DNA of 64,000 bases from Opitutia bacterium (GTDB lineage: Bacteria > Verrucomicrobiota > Verrucomicrobiia > Opitutales > Opitutaceae): assembly GCA_947474365.1 (NCBI GenBank), contig CANJIU010000007.1, positions 1-64,000 on the forward strand. Reading direction: 5' to 3'. The notes under the pieces were generated by a model. It saw nothing but the letters and a program-made list of their open reading frames with translations. It ran no database searches and was not told where the DNA came from. Positions 60,825-64,000 of the stretch are shown one piece after another (the first letter of the stretch is position 1; the number at the start of each line of letters is the position of its first letter). The position numbers and the translations under genes are program-made.

Positions 60825-63800
60825 CTATTTCTGGATGGCCGCCGACGGTGAAGTGAGGACGAGGAGGATGGCGGATTTCACCCGATCCTCGGCCGTCGTC
60901 GTGGTGGGGAGCGCAGCGAGCGACGTGGTGATGCGCGTGCGGGTGGCCGTGGAGAGCGAACCGGAACACAGCAGCATGTTCAGATGGTCGAGCAGTGCTG
61001 TCGGGTTTCCGGCGAGCGTTTGCTCATAGGTAAGATTGAGTGTCAGCGTATAGGGTGCGGCCGTGGTCGGCACGCCGTTCGTGGTGGGCACGGCGGCGAG
61101 GACGAACGAGCGGTAGTAATTCGGCGTACTGATCGCGAAGTTGTCGTCGGTGATCTCGAATTCCGGCGCGACCAATCCCGCGGACGCGAGCGGCCCGGGC
61201 AGCACGTAATCGGGGTGGTAGAAATTAAACACGGTCGGCGATCGGAGCGCGGCCTGGGCGATGCTGCCGATCGCATTGTAGGGGAGCGTCGCCGAATTGA
61301 TGGTGGAAATTTCACCGGCGGTGAGGGGCTTGGGCGTGGTGCCGTCGATCACGATGCCATTGATTGTGTGCCGATACCCGAGGAAGCGACCGCTCGGAGA
61401 AGAGGCTCCGAAGGAGCGGAGGACACCGGTCAGGCGAAGGAGCGGTTCCTTCAGCTTGCCGTAGGTGACATTGCCGGCGACGGAAGCGGAACGCGCCTCG
61501 TAATCGGTCAAAATGGCGCGGACCACGGCGCTCATTTCGCCGCGCTTGCCGGTGCCGTCGTTTTCGAATTTCTGCGCGACCCGATAAACATAAGCCGGGC
61601 TCGGGTTGCTCGTGACCAGGCGCTGGATGAGGAGCTTGGAAATGAAGGGCCCCGTGTTGGGATGCGCGAACAGGGCGTCGAGCGCGAGTTGTAGATCCTT
61701 GGTGCCGCCCTGGCCCGCCGGAATCGGGGTGGCGCTGACCGGGCTGATGTTCTTCACCGTGTCGTCGTGAAACGCCGGGAAGAGTTGCATCGGGCTGATG
61801 TAATTGGCGCCGGCGGTGCGGAACGCGGTGAGGTTGGTCGAGGGATACGCCCAGCCGGTGAAGACCTTGGCCATCTCGGTGATGGTGGTTTGATCGTAGG
61901 TGGGGATTGGCAATCCATCGGCGCCGAGCGCCAGGCTGCCATCGGGCTGCAGCATGTTCAGGCCGATCGTGAAGAGCTGCATGATTTCGCGGGCGTAATT
62001 CTCGTCGGGCGTGGTTCCGGTGACGGGGTCGGCCTTGGAGTTGCGCAGCGAGCTGAGGTATTCGCCCATCATTGGGCTGAGAGTGACGTTTTCCAGCAGG
62101 GTGCGGAAATTGCCAAAGGCGCCGGCGCCGAGGATGTCGTAGTAATTGGCGAGCGGCTCGGCGCGGTTGTCGTCACCCAGGGCGATGTCCGACGTGACCA
62201 GGATCTGACTGAGGGCGAACGCGACGCGCTGGCGGAGCTGGTCGGGAGCGGTGAGGGCGATCTTGAACCACGCCGACTGGCGGTTGGGCATGTGGATCGC
62301 GTTCCAGTTCGTGAAGCTGCTGCTGCCGCCGAAAGCCGTGCGGTCCGCAACGGTGGCGGTACGATGAGAGGTGAACGGCATCGCCAGCTGCGACGTGATC
62401 CAGGCATCGATGTTTCCGCCGGTGAGGGCGTCGATTTCAGCCTTGGTCGGGCCGAAGGTTGCCTGGGTCAGGAAGCGAGCGGCGTCTGTGGCCGCGACAG
62501 TGGCGAGAGACAGGGCGGGAGCCGCGGCCGGCGGAGCAAACGAACGCGATCCGGAACCCACGATGAACGTGCCCTTGACCTCTCCAGCGGGGAACTTGGC
62601 GGTATCGATCCGGACGGAAATATTGCCAGACTTGAGCGCGTCGAGCAGCGCCGCACCCGAATACGGCCCAGTGGGTTCGAACGTCCACTGAGCGCCGATG
62701 ACCTGGCCCTGCGGCAGGTTGAAAACATAATCCTCGCTGCTGCCGATCGTGAGGTGGGCCGTGATCTCGGCAGAGCTGAGATTGTTGAACGACACGTTAA
62801 CGGACGCGATCGCCCCGGTGGAACTGAGGAGAATTGCAGCGGTGCCCGAGGCGGTGGATCCGCCACTCGCGGTCGTCGTGGGCCGCACGGTGGCGACGTA
62901 GAGCGTGGCGCTGCTGTCGGAAATCCGCACCGTCGCGGACGATTCCGGGCCGGCGACGTAGAGCGTGCCCGGGACGACGGTGACGACCACGGTGTCGGTC
63001 CCTTCGTTCTGCAAGTCGGGGTTGGGGAGCAAGGGCAGCTTCACCGTCGTGGCGCCGGCGGGAAAGACGATCGTTCCGGGGAGAAAGGCGTAGTCGAAGC
63101 CATTCACGGCGGAACCGCCCACGCCGTACTGTACCGTGAGCGGATCGAGGGTAGAGCCGGTGCGGGTGAACGTATACTCACCGTTGTTTCCGCCGGTTTC
63201 GTCCGCCGTGGCCTTGGAGGCGGCGACGGTGACGAGGGCGGGCGAGGTCGGGGAGAGGTCGTAAACTTCCACGATCGCCACGCCGCTCGTGTTGGCGGCG
63301 CCGTTGACCTGGACGGAGTAATTTCCGGGGGCGAGATCGACGAGGAGGGCGGCGTCGTTGCTGCCGGCGGGGAAGGCGAAGGCGCCCGCCTGGGCGAAGG
63401 CGGCCGTGAGCGTCGCGGCGCTGGCGGCGTTGGTGCCCACCGGAGTGCCCCAATTGTCGTTGGTCGCTACGGTGGTCGCGGGAGTGCCGTTGCGCACGAG
63501 GCTGAGTGTAGGATTTGGCAACACGCCGGTGACGCCAAGTGCCGAGAGCGCGGGACCGGCGGCCCGAATGAGGAGTTTGCGCGTGCCGGAACCGGCGGTG
63601 ATGACGAAACCCGGGGTCAGCTGCCCTGCCGCTCCTCCCACTTGGGCGCGGGTGGAGAGGTTGAGAAATTTTCCGGGGGGAGCGCCAACTTCGTAGACCT
63701 CAACAATCGCGGTGCCGGTCGTGCCACCGACGCCGCTGACCTGGGCCGAGTAGGCGCCGGGCGGGAGGGTCGCGACGATGCCCGCGTCGCGTGAACCAGC

Positions 63801-64000
63801 CGTCAGCGCGAAGGCTCCGACCGAATTGAAGGCGGTGAGGTCGGCGGCGTTCCAGTTGTCGTTGGTGGCGACGACAGCGTTGGCGGAATTGTAGACCGTC
63901 AGCAGGGGATCGGCGAGAGTGCCCGTGACATTGAAGGGTGCGGTGGCGAGCCTGGGGCCGACGCCCCGGATGACGACCTGCTTGGGTGTTGTGCCACCGA
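60825..64000 (-). CDS. DUF1800 protein with CHRD and Calx-beta domains (5' end outside window)
   Basis: The frame is open to the window edge, so the start is missing; about 1058 residues are visible. From the N-terminal side there are two copies of a beta-sandwich unit (VVIRGVGPRLATAPFNVTGT and KLLIRAAGPALSALGVTGVL), a Calx-beta domain (GSTLDPLTVQYGVGGSAVNG), a CHRD-like domain (ALKSGNISVRIDTAKFPAGE), and then a DUF1800 domain from FLTQATFGPTKAEIDALTGG to the end, with NYAREIMQLFTIGL and SPTVFNFYHPDYV. It is an exported, multi-domain partner of the downstream DUF1501 gene. Confidence 0.9.
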   Translation of the reverse strand, partial: GGTTPKQVVIRGVGPRLATAPFNVTGTLADPLLTVYNSANAVVATNDNWNAADLTAFNSVGAFALTAGSRDAGIVATLPPGAYSAQVSGVGGTTGTAIVEVYEVGAPPGKFLNLSTRAQVGGAAGQLTPGFVITAGSGTRKLLIRAAGPALSALGVTGVLPNPTLSLVRNGTPATTVATNDNWGTPVGTNAASAATLTAAFAQAGAFAFPAGSNDAALLVDLAPGNYSVQVNGAANTSGVAIVEVYDLSPTSPALVTVAASKATADETGGNNGEYTFTRTGSTLDPLTVQYGVGGSAVNGFDYAFLPGTIVFPAGATTVKLPLLPNPDLQNEGTDTVVVTVVPGTLYVAGPESSATVRISDSSATLYVATVRPTTTASGGSTASGTAAILLSSTGAIASVNVSFNNLSSAEITAHLTIGSSEDYVFNLPQGQVIGAQWTFEPTGPYSGAALLDALKSGNISVRIDTAKFPAGEVKGTFIVGSGSRSFAPPAAAPALSLATVAATDAARFLTQATFGPTKAEIDALTGGNIDAWITSQLAMPFTSHRTATVADRTAFGGSSSFTNWNAIHMPNRQSAWFKIALTAPDQLRQRVAFALSQILVTSDIALGDDNRAEPLANYYDILGAGAFGNFRTLLENVTLSPMMGEYLSSLRNSKADPVTGTTPDENYAREIMQLFTIGLNMLQPDGSLALGADGLPIPTYDQTTITEMAKVFTGWAYPSTNLTAFRTAGANYISPMQLFPAFHDDTVKNISPVSATPIPAGQGGTKDLQLALDALFAHPNTGPFISKLLIQRLVTSNPSPAYVYRVAQKFENDGTGKRGEMSAVVRAILTDYEARSASVAGNVTYGKLKEPLLRLTGVLRSFGASSPSGRFLGYRHTINGIVIDGTTPKPLTAGEISTINSATLPYNAIGSIAQAALRSPTVFNFYHPDYVLPGPLASAGLVAPEFEITDDNFAISTPNYYRSFVLAAVPTTNGVPTTAAPYTLTLNLTYEQTLAGNPTALLDHLNMLLCSGSLSTATRTRITTSLAALPTTTTAEDRVKSAILLVLTSPSAAIQK

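Noticed and set aside
61767..63794. 675-codon plus-strand open frame opposite the DUF1800 gene
   Set aside because: Shadow of the DUF1800 gene; Gly/Glu/Arg-rich with no domain.

Overview
High-GC bacterial DNA dominated by families typical of Verrucomicrobia and Planctomycetes: DUF1501, DUF1552, DUF1592/PSCyt and DUF1800 proteins, Tat-exported Gfo/Idh oxidoreductases, sialidase-like propellers, parallel beta-helix proteins and TonB-dependent receptors. The best guess is an Opitutaceae-like verrucomicrobium (inference from gene content; no rRNA gene is present). No tRNA, rRNA, CRISPR, phage or transposase gene was recognised.

Layout. 0-2.7 kb: an FGE/SUMF1-like secreted protein and a membrane TPR protein. 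2.8-12.6 kb: a colinear minus-strand block of metal-uptake-type genes: two TonB receptors each preceded by a small exported Cys protein, a CusF-like copper protein, a molybdate ABC transporter (modABC), and a beta-propeller fused to a CusF-like domain. 12.7-21.1 kb: a DUF481-like protein, a sialidase-like protein, a TIR protein, a WD40 protein, a GH10 xylanase and a Gfo/Idh/MocA oxidoreductase. 21.1-27.1 kb: an SDR protein, a YVTN-propeller phosphoesterase, a CobW-type metal GTPase with a His-rich loop, and two small metal-associated exported proteins. 27-36 kb: a CzcCBA-type efflux system, a PaiB-like protein, an EamA half-transporter and a CopA-like P-type ATPase. 36-47 kb: a DUF1592/DUF1552 pair, two secreted proteins of unknown role, a five-bladed-propeller glycosidase-like protein and a beta-helix protein. 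47.5-57.8 kb: a methyltransferase, a phosphatase, a CusCBA copper efflux operon ending in a Cys-rich propeller, a TRASH-like exported protein, and a divergent three-gene module (membrane anti-sigma, periplasmic metal sensor, ECF sigma factor) laid out like cnrYXH. 57.9-64 kb: a second TIR protein, a GspG-like protein, DUF1501 and the 3' part of a DUF1800 gene that runs off the window.

The theme is metal traffic (Cu, Zn, Mo) next to polysaccharide degradation. The most interesting points are the CnrYXH-like module, whose divergent promoter region carries the same 14-bp core on both strands; a Cys-rich propeller family (C-D/E-C-C) tied to both copper loci; and dispersed palindromic repeats that lie not only between genes but also in frame inside cusA (twice), cusB and the start of a DUF1592 gene.
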